Source of the DNA: Paracoccaceae bacterium
GTDB taxonomy: Bacteria > Pseudomonadota > Alphaproteobacteria > Rhodobacterales > Rhodobacteraceae
DNA length: 9,519 nt
Assembly (NCBI GenBank): GCA_006227805.1
Contig: SBFT01000350.1
Coordinates: forward strand, 1 to 9,519
Direction of reading: 5' to 3'
Made by a program: the position numbers and the translations under genes
In this document: positions 1-6,924 of the stretch, in pieces
How positions within the stretch are numbered: the stretch's first letter is position 1
How the letters are laid out: every line of letters begins with the position of its first letter
The notes under the pieces: model-generated
Told to the model about the DNA's origin: nothing
Seen by the model: the letters and a program-made list of their open reading frames with translations, nothing else
Databases searched by the model: none

Positions 1-1485
1 CGCGCCATAGGGCGCGCCCTGCGGCAGGGCGATCGGCGCCTCGCTTCCGGGGTTCAGCGCCTGCGCCGCCAGCCGGGCGACCTGCCGACGGTTGCCCAGC
101 GTCAGGACCGGGGCCGCCGCAGCGGGTGCCGGTGCCGCGTCGAACAGGATGTCGGACAGCGCGTCGGGGTCGGCCTCGTCGATCAGGCCCACCCTGCCGG
201 GACCGGCGATGGCCTCGGCCAGGGCCAGTTCGCGGACCAGCGCATCGCGCTCGGTGGTCGGGGCCAGCGCGATCTGCACGCAGGCGAAGCCCTGCGCCAG
301 CGCGGCCAGCATCTCGGCATGGCCGAAGCCGGAAATCACGCCCAGTTCCAGGGGGATGACGTCGACAGGCAGGCCCCGGCCAAAGCGCGCGGCCAGGCGG
401 ATCATCTCGGCCCCGTGGGCATCGTGCACCAGAAGCCGCGGGTCCCGCCCCCCGGCCTTGCGATAGGTCGAGGCCAGGGTCTGCATCCGGCGCAGCAGAT
501 GCGACAAGGGCGGGTCCTCGTAGGTGATCGCGGTCGACGGACAGAGCGCGGCGCAGGCCCCGCAGCCCGCGCAGATCATCGGGTCGATGGCGACGTGATC
601 GCCTGCGGGGGTGATCGCGCCGGTGGGGCAGATGTCGAGGCAGCGCGTGCACCCCGTCTGACGGGCGCGGGAATGGGCGCAGAGACTTTCCTCGAGGCGC
701 ACGTAGAGCGGTTTCTCGAAGGTCCCGACCAGTTGCGCGGCCTCGAGCGCCAGGGACTGCACCGCCAGGGGATCGCGGGGATCGGCGCGCAGATAGCCCT
801 CGCGCTTGTGGGGGGCCGGAACGAAGGGCTGGCCGCCGGTCAGGTCGATCAGGATGTCGCAGGTGGTCTCGGCGCCGTCGCGCGGATCGCCGAAGGCGAA
901 GCCCCCGCGCCCGCCCGGCCGGACTTCGCGCAGGGCGTCGATGCGCAGGGAGAAGCCGCCCAGCGCGCCTTGGACCCGCACCAGCCGCCCCCGGATCACC
1001 TGCAGGCCGCGATCGGTCGGCAGGTCGGCCTCGTCGGTCAGCAGGACCGTCACCGACAGGATGTCGCGAAGCCGCGTGGCGAGCGCCAGCGCCACCTCCG
1101 ACGCACCCACGATCAGGCACAGCCCTTCCGATGTCACGTCGATCGCGGGCGCGGGCGCGGCCGGCAGGGCGGCTTCGGCAGCCAGGGCCGCCATCTTGGG
1201 CGTCGCATCGGCGCCCGAAACGGACCAACCGGCGCGGTCGCGCAAGTCAACGAAGCCGGGCGCCTCGAGCCCCAGGTCCTCGGCCAGGTCCTCGAAGGTC
1301 GCGCGTTCCTGCTGGCAGGCGATGATGGCCTCGCCCGCACTCAGCGCGGCGGCGGCCGATTCGATCTGGCGGGTGCAGAGCGCGGTGTGAACCCGCGAGC
1401 ACGCCAGGCCGGACGCCGCGGAGATCGCCTGCGGATCGATCGACTGACTGCCCAGGCAATCACACAATATCAGGGTCTTGGCCAA
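1..1485 (-). CDS. Ferredoxin-like 4Fe-4S protein of the formate dehydrogenase locus (partial, 3' end outside window)
   Basis: An open frame of 495 codons reads leftward without a stop to the window edge. It starts at TTG (1485-1483), preceded by a GGGGGAGGAA ribosome-binding site whose GGAGG core lies 4 bases from the start; no ATG or GTG lies just upstream in frame. Two 4Fe-4S motifs are clear: Cys269, 279, 282 and 286 (ending CLDICP) and Cys305, 308, 311 and 315 (CAGCGACAALCP). The N-terminal 60 residues carry further cysteines (8, 10, 29, 37, 57) in a CDC...LC...ACQQE pattern, and residues 121-150 (LCLIVGAS...VTVLL) look like a beta-alpha-beta segment. It therefore resembles a multidomain ferredoxin rather than a small electron carrier. 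Proteins of this kind are commonly found divergent from or beside respiratory fdh genes. A cytoplasmic role in electron supply or cofactor maturation for FdhA is inferred; no function is proven. The identification as an Fe-S protein is firm. Confidence 0.88.
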   Translation of the reverse strand, partial: MAKTLILCDCLGSQSIDPQAISAASGLACSRVHTALCTRQIESAAAALSAGEAIIACQQERATFEDLAEDLGLEAPGFVDLRDRAGWSVSGADATPKMAALAAEAALPAAPAPAIDVTSEGLCLIVGASEVALALATRLRDILSVTVLLTDEADLPTDRGLQVIRGRLVRVQGALGGFSLRIDALREVRPGGRGGFAFGDPRDGAETTCDILIDLTGGQPFVPAPHKREGYLRADPRDPLAVQSLALEAAQLVGTFEKPLYVRLEESLCAHSRARQTGCTRCLDICPTGAITPAGDHVAIDPMICAGCGACAALCPSTAITYEDPPLSHLLRRMQTLASTYRKAGGRDPRLLVHDAHGAEMIRLAARFGRGLPVDVIPLELGVISGFGHAEMLAALAQGFACVQIALAPTTERDALVRELALAEAIAGPGRVGLIDEADPDALSDILFDAAPAPAAAAPVLTLGNRRQVARLAAQALNPGSEAPIALPQGAPYGA

Positions 1486-1586
1486 GGTTCCTCCCCCAAA
1501 ACTTCACCTGCGCGCAGGGCCTGCTCCGGCGCGGAGACTAGGCACAGGCCGGGACTTTGGTAAAGCCCCCGGCCCCGCCAAACCGT

Positions 1587-1631
1587 CGCCGCGCCGCAGA
1601 GATCGCCTCCCGGCCCCCGCCGCGCCGCAGA
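1587..1631. repeat. 14-base direct repeat in the divergent intergenic region
   Basis: The sequence CGCCGCGCCGCAGA occurs at 1587-1600 and again at 1618-1631, 31 bases apart start to start (about three helical turns). It is GC-only apart from its end, so low complexity in a GC-rich genome may explain it. Confidence 0.35.
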
Positions 1632-1634
1632 AAT

Positions 1635-1652
1635 TCCTGCATTCAGGATGCA
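1635..1652. promoter_or_regulatory. Overlapping inverted repeats in the divergent region
   Basis: Two overlapping symmetric elements share the same bases: TCCTG-CATT-CAGGA (1635-1648) and TGCAT-TCAGG-ATGCA (1638-1652). They lie about midway between the diverging genes, at the edge of an AT-richer patch. A protein-binding site serving either gene is possible. Short arms mean chance cannot be excluded. Confidence 0.3.
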
Positions 1653-1712
1653 CTTTACTTCACAAAAGCGCAAACGCCGCACCGAAACGCGCCATCGGAC
1701 CCCGATTTTGGC

Positions 1713-1742
1713 TTGGCGGGAGGCTGTATGCTGTCGCATACT
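1713..1742 (+). promoter_or_regulatory. Candidate sigma70-type promoter for the accessory gene group
   Basis: TTGGCG at 1713-1718 and CATACT at 1737-1742 are 18 bases apart and each match four of six consensus positions. A transcript would start near 1749 and leave about 50 bases of leader before the TTG start at 1799. The -10 element overlaps the right arm of the palindrome at 1726-1741. This is a by-eye match and weak on its own. Confidence 0.3.
1726..1741. promoter_or_regulatory. Perfect palindrome GTATGC-N4-GCATAC, possible operator
   Basis: Two perfect 6-base arms flank the spacer TGTC. The site sits 58 bases before the DUF3305 start and covers most of the candidate -10 element, which is the position expected for a repressor operator. 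No known regulator consensus was recognised. Binding is an inference from symmetry and position only. Confidence 0.4.
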
Positions 1743-1798
1743 TTTTGCAAGCACGGACAGACCCGACGTGAGGTCGCACAGATCCGGCGGAGGGAACA

Positions 1799-2359
1799 TT
1801 GGCGCGATCGAACGCCCCGCATATCGAGATGCCGCTAGGCGTCGTCGTGCGCCGGACACCCGGCGTCACGCGCTGGGCCAGGTGGGCATGGCGCGCGGTC
1901 GCCGTTCTGCCGGGCGCGCCCCAGGCCAATTGGCGCGAGTTGCGGCGCGAGGGCGACGCGGTGGAATTCCATGTCGGCACCCTGCCCCTGACCCTGTGGC
2001 GCGCCGAGACCGAGGCCTATGTCGAGAACCTCACCAGCGAGGTGCCCTCGATCTACGTGGTGATGCGCCCGCAGGCCGTCCCGGACGAGCCTTACGAATT
2101 GCTGCGCGTCACCGCCTCGCCCTACGAGGCGCAGGATTACTGCGACAGCGGCGAGGAACTGGTCGAGAAGGTGCCGATGAGCGAAGGCCTCCTGGCCTGG
2201 GTCGCCGACTACACCGCGCGCCACCATGTGGACGAGGATTTCGTCAAGCGCCGCCGCGACAGACAGCGCGTCGACATGGTCGAGGACGGCAAGGGCGACG
2301 CCCGCATCCGGCAGGACAGCGATGTCTTCCGCGCCCCCGCGCGCCGGGTGGTGCAGTGA
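1799..2359 (+). CDS. DUF3305 protein, formate dehydrogenase accessory
   Basis: The predicted protein has 186 residues. The TTG start at 1799 is preferred because GGCGGAGGG lies a few bases upstream; the in-frame ATG at 1829 has no comparable site, although the recognisable family sequence (MPLGVVVRRTPGVTRW) begins there. The run of basic and tryptophan residues at 14-33, the segment WRAETEAYVENL and the C-terminal basic stretch are the pattern I associate with DUF3305, a family found next to fdh genes. There is no signal peptide or membrane segment, so a soluble cytoplasmic protein is expected. Its stop codon overlaps the next start by four bases, which points to translational coupling with the DUF3306 gene. 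The molecular function is unknown; a role in FdhA maturation or assembly is inferred from the neighbourhood only. Confidence 0.82.
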   Translation: MARSNAPHIEMPLGVVVRRTPGVTRWARWAWRAVAVLPGAPQANWRELRREGDAVEFHVGTLPLTLWRAETEAYVENLTSEVPSIYVVMRPQAVPDEPYELLRVTASPYEAQDYCDSGEELVEKVPMSEGLLAWVADYTARHHVDEDFVKRRRDRQRVDMVEDGKGDARIRQDSDVFRAPARRVVQ

Positions 2360-3000
2360 CGGCGCGGCCTGATTTCTGGGCGCGCCGCAAGGCCGCCGTT
2401 CAGGCCGAGGCCGAGGCCGAGGCCCGCGCCCGGGACAGCGCGAAGGAGGCCCAGGCCCGCGCCGAACTGGAAGCGAAGGACGACGCCGACATCCTGGCCG
2501 AACTCGACCTGCCCGACCCCGATCTCCTGCAACTGGGGGACGATGTGCGGGGCTTCATGTCCTCCGCCGTGCCCGAGCGGCTGCGTCGGCGCGCGCTGCG
2601 GCGGCTCTGGCGGTTGAACCCGATCCTGGCAAATCTCGACGGTCTGAACGATTACGACACGGATTTCACCGACGCCGCCTTCCTGACCGGAGACGTGCCC
2701 ACGACCTACCAGGTGGGCAAGGGCCTGTTGGCCCATGTGAAGGAGATGGCCCGCCAGGCCGATGCGGCGGCCCCGGGCGAAACGGCCGATCCCGCGCCGG
2801 GGGACCCTGACGAGGACGCCTCCGGAGAGGCGGAGGTGAGGGCCGAGACCCGGTCCGAAGCCCTTGACGACCCTGCGGCCGGGACGCCGTCCGAACCGCA
2901 GGCGGATGCCGCAATGCGGCAGGAAATCCAACAAGATCAGTCGGATACGCGGTTTGTCGCAGCGCCCAGAAGGCGGATGCGCTTTGTGTATCAGGGATAG
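2356..3000 (+). CDS. DUF3306 protein, formate dehydrogenase accessory
   Basis: The 214-residue protein starts at GTG (2356-2358), which overlaps the TGA of the preceding gene as GTGA. The open frame extends further upstream, but that part overlaps DUF3305 and does not look like protein sequence. After a short basic start (RPDFWARRKAAV), residues about 15-42 form a charged Ala/Glu/Arg helix that could be a coiled coil. The core at about 76-105 (RRRALRRLWRLNPIL then NLDGLNDYDTDF) matches what I recall of DUF3306. From about residue 135 the protein is acidic and low in complexity (Pro, Glu, Asp, Ala), ending in a basic tail (RRRMRFVYQG). There is no export signal. It is coupled to DUF3305 and precedes the chaperone gene by 9 bases, so the three probably form one transcript. 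The function is unknown. Confidence 0.83.
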   Translation: MTARPDFWARRKAAVQAEAEAEARARDSAKEAQARAELEAKDDADILAELDLPDPDLLQLGDDVRGFMSSAVPERLRRRALRRLWRLNPILANLDGLNDYDTDFTDAAFLTGDVPTTYQVGKGLLAHVKEMARQADAAAPGETADPAPGDPDEDASGEAEVRAETRSEALDDPAAGTPSEPQADAAMRQEIQQDQSDTRFVAAPRRRMRFVYQG

Positions 3001-3009
3001 GAGCGTAAC

Positions 3010-3630
3010 GTGGCAGAAAGCCGGGGCAAGCCGATGACCGCAACCGAGATCAGCGAGGAAGACCGCCTGCGCGCGGATTTCTACAATTTTCTCGGCCTGC
3101 TTCTGTCCGCGCCCCCAGACCAGATGCTGCTGTCGCAATGCGCCGGCCTCTCGGGCGACGAGACGGACCTCGGACAGGCGATCGGCGCGATGGCGCGGGT
3201 GGCGCGCGCGACGAAACCGCAGGCGGTCGAGCGCGAGTTCAACGCGCTCTTCATCGGGCTGGGCCGGGGTGAGCTCTTGCCCTATGCCAGCTATTATCTG
3301 ACCGGGTTCCTGAACGAGAAACCGCTGGCGCAGCTGCGCGGCGACATGGCCGCGCGCGGCATCACCCGCGCGCCCAATGTCTACGAGCCCGAGGACAACA
3401 TCGCCTCGCTGATGGAGATGATGGCGGGCATGATCGTCGGCCGCTTCGGCCGTCCCGCCAGCCTCGAGGACCAGAAGACCTTCTGGTCGCGTCACATCGG
3501 CCCCTGGGCCGCGCATTTCTATTCGGATTTGGAAGCCGCCAAGAACTCGGTCTTCTATGCCTCGGTCGGCACCGCCGGGCGGGTGTTCATGGAGATCGAG
3601 CGCGAGGCCTTCCGGATGACGGCGGTCTAG
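3010..3630 (+). CDS. TorD/DmsD-family molecular chaperone, probable FdhA-specific
   Basis: The protein has 206 residues and is all-helical in character, the usual size for TorD-family chaperones. GTG at 3010 is chosen as the start because AGGAG at 2999-3003 lies 6 bases upstream; the in-frame ATG at 3034 has a weak site. Family marks include YASYYLTGFLNEKPL (about residues 95-109) and the acidic motif EPEDN followed by an M-rich helix (about 127-142), corresponding to the conserved E-P-D-H region. Members of this family bind the twin-arginine signal and apoprotein of molybdoenzymes in the cytoplasm until cofactor insertion is complete. The obvious client here is FdhA, with the small Tat protein at 3699 as a second possible partner. 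The gene sits 9 bases after the DUF3306 gene. A short hairpin covers its stop codon. Confidence 0.87.
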   Translation: MAESRGKPMTATEISEEDRLRADFYNFLGLLLSAPPDQMLLSQCAGLSGDETDLGQAIGAMARVARATKPQAVEREFNALFIGLGRGELLPYASYYLTGFLNEKPLAQLRGDMAARGITRAPNVYEPEDNIASLMEMMAGMIVGRFGRPASLEDQKTFWSRHIGPWAAHFYSDLEAAKNSVFYASVGTAGRVFMEIEREAFRMTAV

Positions 3631-3640
3631 CACCGCCTTT
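3621..3640 (+). terminator. Short hairpin over the chaperone stop codon followed by TTT
   Basis: GGCGGT (3621-3626) and ACCGCC (3632-3637) form a perfect 6-bp stem around a 5-base loop that contains most of the TAG stop, then TTT. It could be a weak terminator or a processing site between the accessory genes and the structural genes. The stem and T-run are short, so read-through is likely. Confidence 0.3.
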
Positions 3641-3698
3641 CGCCGGCCAATCCCCCCGGGGTGCGGTCAGACTGCAAGATGGGGAGAGGAGACGACCC

Positions 3699-3890
3699 AT
3701 GAGCACAAGCGGGAAAGACGGCGCCTCGCGCCGCGACTTCCTGAAGCTGGCAGGCACAGCGGCCCCCGCCGCCGTGGCCGCAGCCGCCCTGAGCGGGGCG
3801 CAAGCCGAGGCGGCCGAGCTGCCCACCGGCGAGACCCGCCTGCAGGACACCGCGCATACGCGCGCATACCTCGAAAGCGCCCGGTTCTAG
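3699..3890 (+). CDS. Formate dehydrogenase region Tat-signal microprotein
   Basis: The 63-residue protein has a textbook twin-arginine signal: SRRDFLK at residues 10-16, an Ala-rich hydrophobic stretch (17-31) and a cleavage-like GAQAEA (33-38). Only about 25 residues remain after cleavage, ending in RAYLESARF. This agrees with the TIGR02811 family (formate dehydrogenase region TAT target), found just upstream of fdhA in many proteobacteria. The ATG at 3699 has GAGGAG 7 bases upstream. A mature product this small cannot be an enzyme; a structural part of the FdhABC complex, an assembly factor or a decoy/partner for the Tat chaperone are all possible, none shown. The 13 bases before its ATG are nearly identical to those before fdhB. 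There are 113 bases to fdhA with no clear promoter or terminator seen by eye. Confidence 0.85.
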   Translation: MSTSGKDGASRRDFLKLAGTAAPAAVAAAALSGAQAEAAELPTGETRLQDTAHTRAYLESARF

Positions 3891-4003
3891 GAAACCCGGA
3901 CGCCTTCAAGCCCGGCTGACGGTAGCGTGACGCCCTGACCGCCGGTTTTCATCACCCACGCCAGCCAGTCCAGTGGACCGGCCAGCTAGGAAGGAAACGA
4001 AAC

Positions 4004-6910
4004 ATGTTGAGGAAAAAGACCAACGGGGTTGCGCGACGCCCCCAGCGGACAAGTATCCTGTCCCAGGTCGCCGGAGCTTCCGTCGACCGCCGTGCGTTCC
4101 TGCGGGGTTCGGGTCTGGCCATCGGTGGCCTGGCCGCGATCGCAGCGACGGGCGGGACGGTGACGAAGGCTGACGCGGCCAGCGCCGCGGCGGGCGCCGT
4201 CAAGACCGTGAAATCCGTCTGCACCCACTGCTCGGTCGGCTGCACGGTCATCGCGGAAGTGCAGAACGGCGTCTGGACGGGCCAGGAGCCCGGCTGGGAC
4301 AGCCCCTTCAACCTGGGCGCGCATTGCGCCAAGGGGGCCGCGGTCCGGGAACACGCCCATGGCGAACGCCGCCTGAAATACCCGATGAAGAAAGAGGGCG
4401 GCGAGTGGAAACGCATCAGCTGGGAGCAGGCGATCAACGAGATCGGCGACCAGATGCTGAAGATCCGCGACGAAAGCGGGCCTGACAGCGTCTACTGGCT
4501 GGGCAGCGCCAAGCACAACAACGAACAGGCCTACCTGTTCCGCAAGTTCGCCGCCTACTGGGGCACGAACAACGTGGATCACCAGGCCCGGATCTGTCAC
4601 TCGACCACGGTCGCAGGTGTCGCGAACACCTGGGGCTATGGCGCGATGACGAACAGCTACAACGACATTCACCTGTCCAAGGCGATCTTCATCATCGGCG
4701 GCAACCCGGCGGAAGCACACCCCGTCTCGCTGCTGCACGTTCTGAAGGCCAAGGAACAGAACAACGCGCCTCTCATCGTCTGCGACCCGCGCTTCACCCG
4801 CACGGCCGCACATGCGGATGAATACGTGCGCTTCCGGCCCGGCACCGACGTGGCGCTGGTCTGGGGCATCCTGTGGCACATCTTCGAGAACGGCTGGGAG
4901 GACAAGGAGTTCATCCGCACCCGCGTCTGGGGGATGGACCAGATCAAGACCGAAGTCGCCAAGTGGACGCCCGAGGAAGTCGAACGCGTGACCGGTGCGC
5001 CGGGCTCGCAGCTCAAGCGGGTCGCCATGACGCTGGCCAACAACCGTCCCGGCACCGTGATCTGGTGCATGGGCGGCACCCAGCACACCAACGGCAACAA
5101 CAACACCCGCGCCTACTGCATCCTGCAACTGGCGCTGGGCAACATGGGCGTCGCCGGTGGCGGCACCAACATCTTCCGCGGTCACGACAACGTCCAGGGC
5201 GCAACCGACCTGGGCGTGCTGGCCGACACGCTTCCCGGCTACTACGGCCTTGCCAAGGGCTCGTGGGCGCATTGGGCGCGCGTCTGGGAAGAAGACGCCG
5301 AGTGGCTGGCCGGCCGCTTCTCCAAGATGACCGGCGCGGACGGCAAAGAGAAAAGCATGCAGTACGAGACCGGCATCCCGGTGTCGCGCTGGATCGACGG
5401 CGTCCTCGAGGACAAGGCCAACCTCGACCAGCCCGACAACACCCGGGCCATGGTTCTCTGGGGACATGCGCCGAACTCGCAGACCCGGATGAAGGAAATG
5501 AAGACCGCGATGGAGAAGCTGGACCTTCTCGTTGTCGTCGACCCCTTCCCCACCGTGTCGGCGGTGCTGCATGACCGCACCGACGGCGTCTACCTGCTGC
5601 CGGCCACGACCCAGTTCGAGACCCGCGGTTCGGTGACCGCCTCGAACCGGTCGCTCCAGTGGCGCGAGCAGGTGATGGCACCGCTGTTCGAATCGAAGAC
5701 CGATCACGAGATCATCACGCTGTTCGCGAAGAAGTTCGGCTTTGCCGACCGGATGCTGCGGAACATCTCGATGGATTCGGAGAACGAGCCGAACATCGAG
5801 GACATCACCCGCGAGTTCAACCGCGGCATGTGGACCATCGGCTATACCGGCCAGTCGCCGGAACGGCTGAAGCTGCACATGGAAAACCAGCACACCTTCG
5901 ACAAGACGACGCTGCGCGCGATCGGCGGACCCGCCGATGGCGATTTCTACGGGATGCCGTGGCCCTGCTGGGGCACGCCCGAGATGAAGCACCCGGGCAC
6001 GGCGAACCTCTACGACATGTCGATGCCGGTCGCCGAAGGCGGCCTGACCTTCCGCGCGCGCTTCGGCGTCGAGCGGGACGGGCAGAACCTGCTGGCCGAA
6101 GGCGTCTACAGCGTGGGCTCGGAAATCCAGGACGGATATCCGGAATTCACGATGCAGATGCTGATGGACCTGGGCTGGGACGGCGATCTGACCGCCGAGG
6201 AACGCGCCTCGATCGAGACCGTCGCAGGCGGTGGCGAGCTGGGCGCGGTGAACTGGAAGACCGACCTGTCGGGCGGCATCCAGCGCGTCGCGATCAAGCA
6301 TGGCTGCGCGCCCTTCGGCAACGCCAAGGCGCGCGTGGTGGTCTGGAACTTCCCCGACCCCATCCCGCTCCACCGCGAGCCGCTCTATACCTCGCGGTAT
6401 GATCTGGTGAAGGACTACCCGACCTACGAGGACAAGAAGTTCTGGCGGGTTCCGACGCTCTATGCGTCGATCCAGAAGAACGACTTCTCGAAGGAGTATC
6501 CGATCATCCTGACCTCGGGCCGACTGGTCGAATACGAGGGCGGCGGCGACGAAACCCGGTCCAACCCCTGGCTGGCCGAGCTTCAGCAGGACATGTTCGT
6601 CGAGATCAACCCGCGCGACGCCAACAACCTCGGGATCCGCGACAGGTCGCAGGTCTGGGTCGAAGGCCCCGAAGGCGGCAAGGTCAAGGTCATGGCCATG
6701 GTCACCGAACGGGTGGGCGCGGGCGTGGCCTTCATGCCCTTCCACTTCGGCGGGCATTTCGAAGGCGCGGACCTGCGGGGCAAGTATCCCGAGGGTGCGG
6801 ACCCCTACGTGCTGGGCGAAAGCACCAACACGGCGCAGACCTATGGCTATGACTCGGTAACCCAGATGCAGGAGACGAAAGCCACTCTCTGCAAGATCTG
6901 GGCAGCGTAA
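4004..6910 (+). CDS. fdhA: Formate dehydrogenase catalytic (alpha) subunit, cysteine-type, Tat-exported
   Basis: This 968-residue protein oxidises formate to CO2 at a bis-molybdopterin-guanine-dinucleotide Mo or W centre. The ATG at 4004 has TAGGAAGGAAA just upstream. The Tat signal is DRRAFLR (28-34) followed by a Gly/Ala-rich hydrophobic run. An N-terminal 4Fe-4S cluster is bound by Cys73, 76, 80 and 108, and Lys110 after the last cysteine matches the lysine that relays electrons to the pterin. The metal ligand is Cys198, encoded by TGT at 4595, followed by His199 in ARICHSTTVAG; E. coli FdnG has selenocysteine here. Arg392 in FRGHDNVQGA matches the catalytic arginine of E. coli FdhF. The molybdopterin dinucleotide-binding domain spans about 830-960. 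The length fits membrane-bound respiratory enzymes. Fifteen bases separate it from fdhB. Whether Mo or W is used cannot be told from the sequence. Confidence 0.97.
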   Translation: MLRKKTNGVARRPQRTSILSQVAGASVDRRAFLRGSGLAIGGLAAIAATGGTVTKADAASAAAGAVKTVKSVCTHCSVGCTVIAEVQNGVWTGQEPGWDSPFNLGAHCAKGAAVREHAHGERRLKYPMKKEGGEWKRISWEQAINEIGDQMLKIRDESGPDSVYWLGSAKHNNEQAYLFRKFAAYWGTNNVDHQARICHSTTVAGVANTWGYGAMTNSYNDIHLSKAIFIIGGNPAEAHPVSLLHVLKAKEQNNAPLIVCDPRFTRTAAHADEYVRFRPGTDVALVWGILWHIFENGWEDKEFIRTRVWGMDQIKTEVAKWTPEEVERVTGAPGSQLKRVAMTLANNRPGTVIWCMGGTQHTNGNNNTRAYCILQLALGNMGVAGGGTNIFRGHDNVQGATDLGVLADTLPGYYGLAKGSWAHWARVWEEDAEWLAGRFSKMTGADGKEKSMQYETGIPVSRWIDGVLEDKANLDQPDNTRAMVLWGHAPNSQTRMKEMKTAMEKLDLLVVVDPFPTVSAVLHDRTDGVYLLPATTQFETRGSVTASNRSLQWREQVMAPLFESKTDHEIITLFAKKFGFADRMLRNISMDSENEPNIEDITREFNRGMWTIGYTGQSPERLKLHMENQHTFDKTTLRAIGGPADGDFYGMPWPCWGTPEMKHPGTANLYDMSMPVAEGGLTFRARFGVERDGQNLLAEGVYSVGSEIQDGYPEFTMQMLMDLGWDGDLTAEERASIETVAGGGELGAVNWKTDLSGGIQRVAIKHGCAPFGNAKARVVVWNFPDPIPLHREPLYTSRYDLVKDYPTYEDKKFWRVPTLYASIQKNDFSKEYPIILTSGRLVEYEGGGDETRSNPWLAELQQDMFVEINPRDANNLGIRDRSQVWVEGPEGGKVKVMAMVTERVGAGVAFMPFHFGGHFEGADLRGKYPEGADPYVLGESTNTAQTYGYDSVTQMQETKATLCKIWAA

Positions 6911-6924
6911 GGAGGAGACGACAC

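Larger units (their letters stand above)
1486..1798. promoter_or_regulatory. Divergent intergenic region between the ferredoxin-like gene and the DUF3305 gene
   Basis: This 313-base stretch separates two diverging genes and must contain the start signals for both. I see no convincing coding frame. It holds two palindromic sites (about 1635-1652 and 1726-1741), a weak sigma70-type promoter for the plus strand (1713-1742), a 14-base GC-rich direct repeat (1587-1600 and 1618-1631) and a nested inverted repeat near the minus-strand gene (1518-1523 with 1545-1550, enclosing 1524-1528 with 1532-1536). The part from about 1631 to 1680 is visibly more AT-rich than its surroundings, as expected near a promoter. 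I found no good FNR-type TTGAT-N4-ATCAA site and no clear promoter for the minus strand. Confidence 0.6.

Noticed and set aside
319..1563. 414-codon open frame on the plus strand opposite the ferredoxin-like gene
   Set aside because: The minus frame carries two complete 4Fe-4S motifs and a ribosome-binding site; the plus frame has a Gln/Arg/Gly-rich composition and no recognisable motif.
1486..1798. FNR/FnrL-type site for anaerobic control
   Set aside because: No sequence close to TTGAT-N4-ATCAA is present in the intergenic region; half-site resemblances were too poor to report.
1648..2355. Upstream extension of the DUF3306 frame
   Set aside because: The segment overlaps DUF3305 in another frame and is Arg-rich without motifs; the GTG at 2356 overlapping the DUF3305 stop is the natural start.
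2209..3633. 474-codon open frame on the minus strand opposite the DUF3306 and chaperone genes
   Set aside because: It spans two well-supported plus-strand genes and reads as Arg/Gly/His-rich shadow sequence.
3839..3874. Repeated CGCGCATAC within the Tat microprotein gene
   Set aside because: It lies in coding sequence (TAHTRAY) and is explained by local codon choice.
4595..4597. Possible selenocysteine codon at the FdhA metal ligand
   Set aside because: The codon is TGT (Cys198), not TGA, so no selenocysteine insertion element is needed.
3986..6757. 923-codon open frame on the minus strand opposite fdhA
   Set aside because: Its translation is rich in His, Arg, Val and Gly with no family features, and it exactly shadows a well-conserved gene. 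Long antisense frames are common in GC-rich genes with strong third-position bias.
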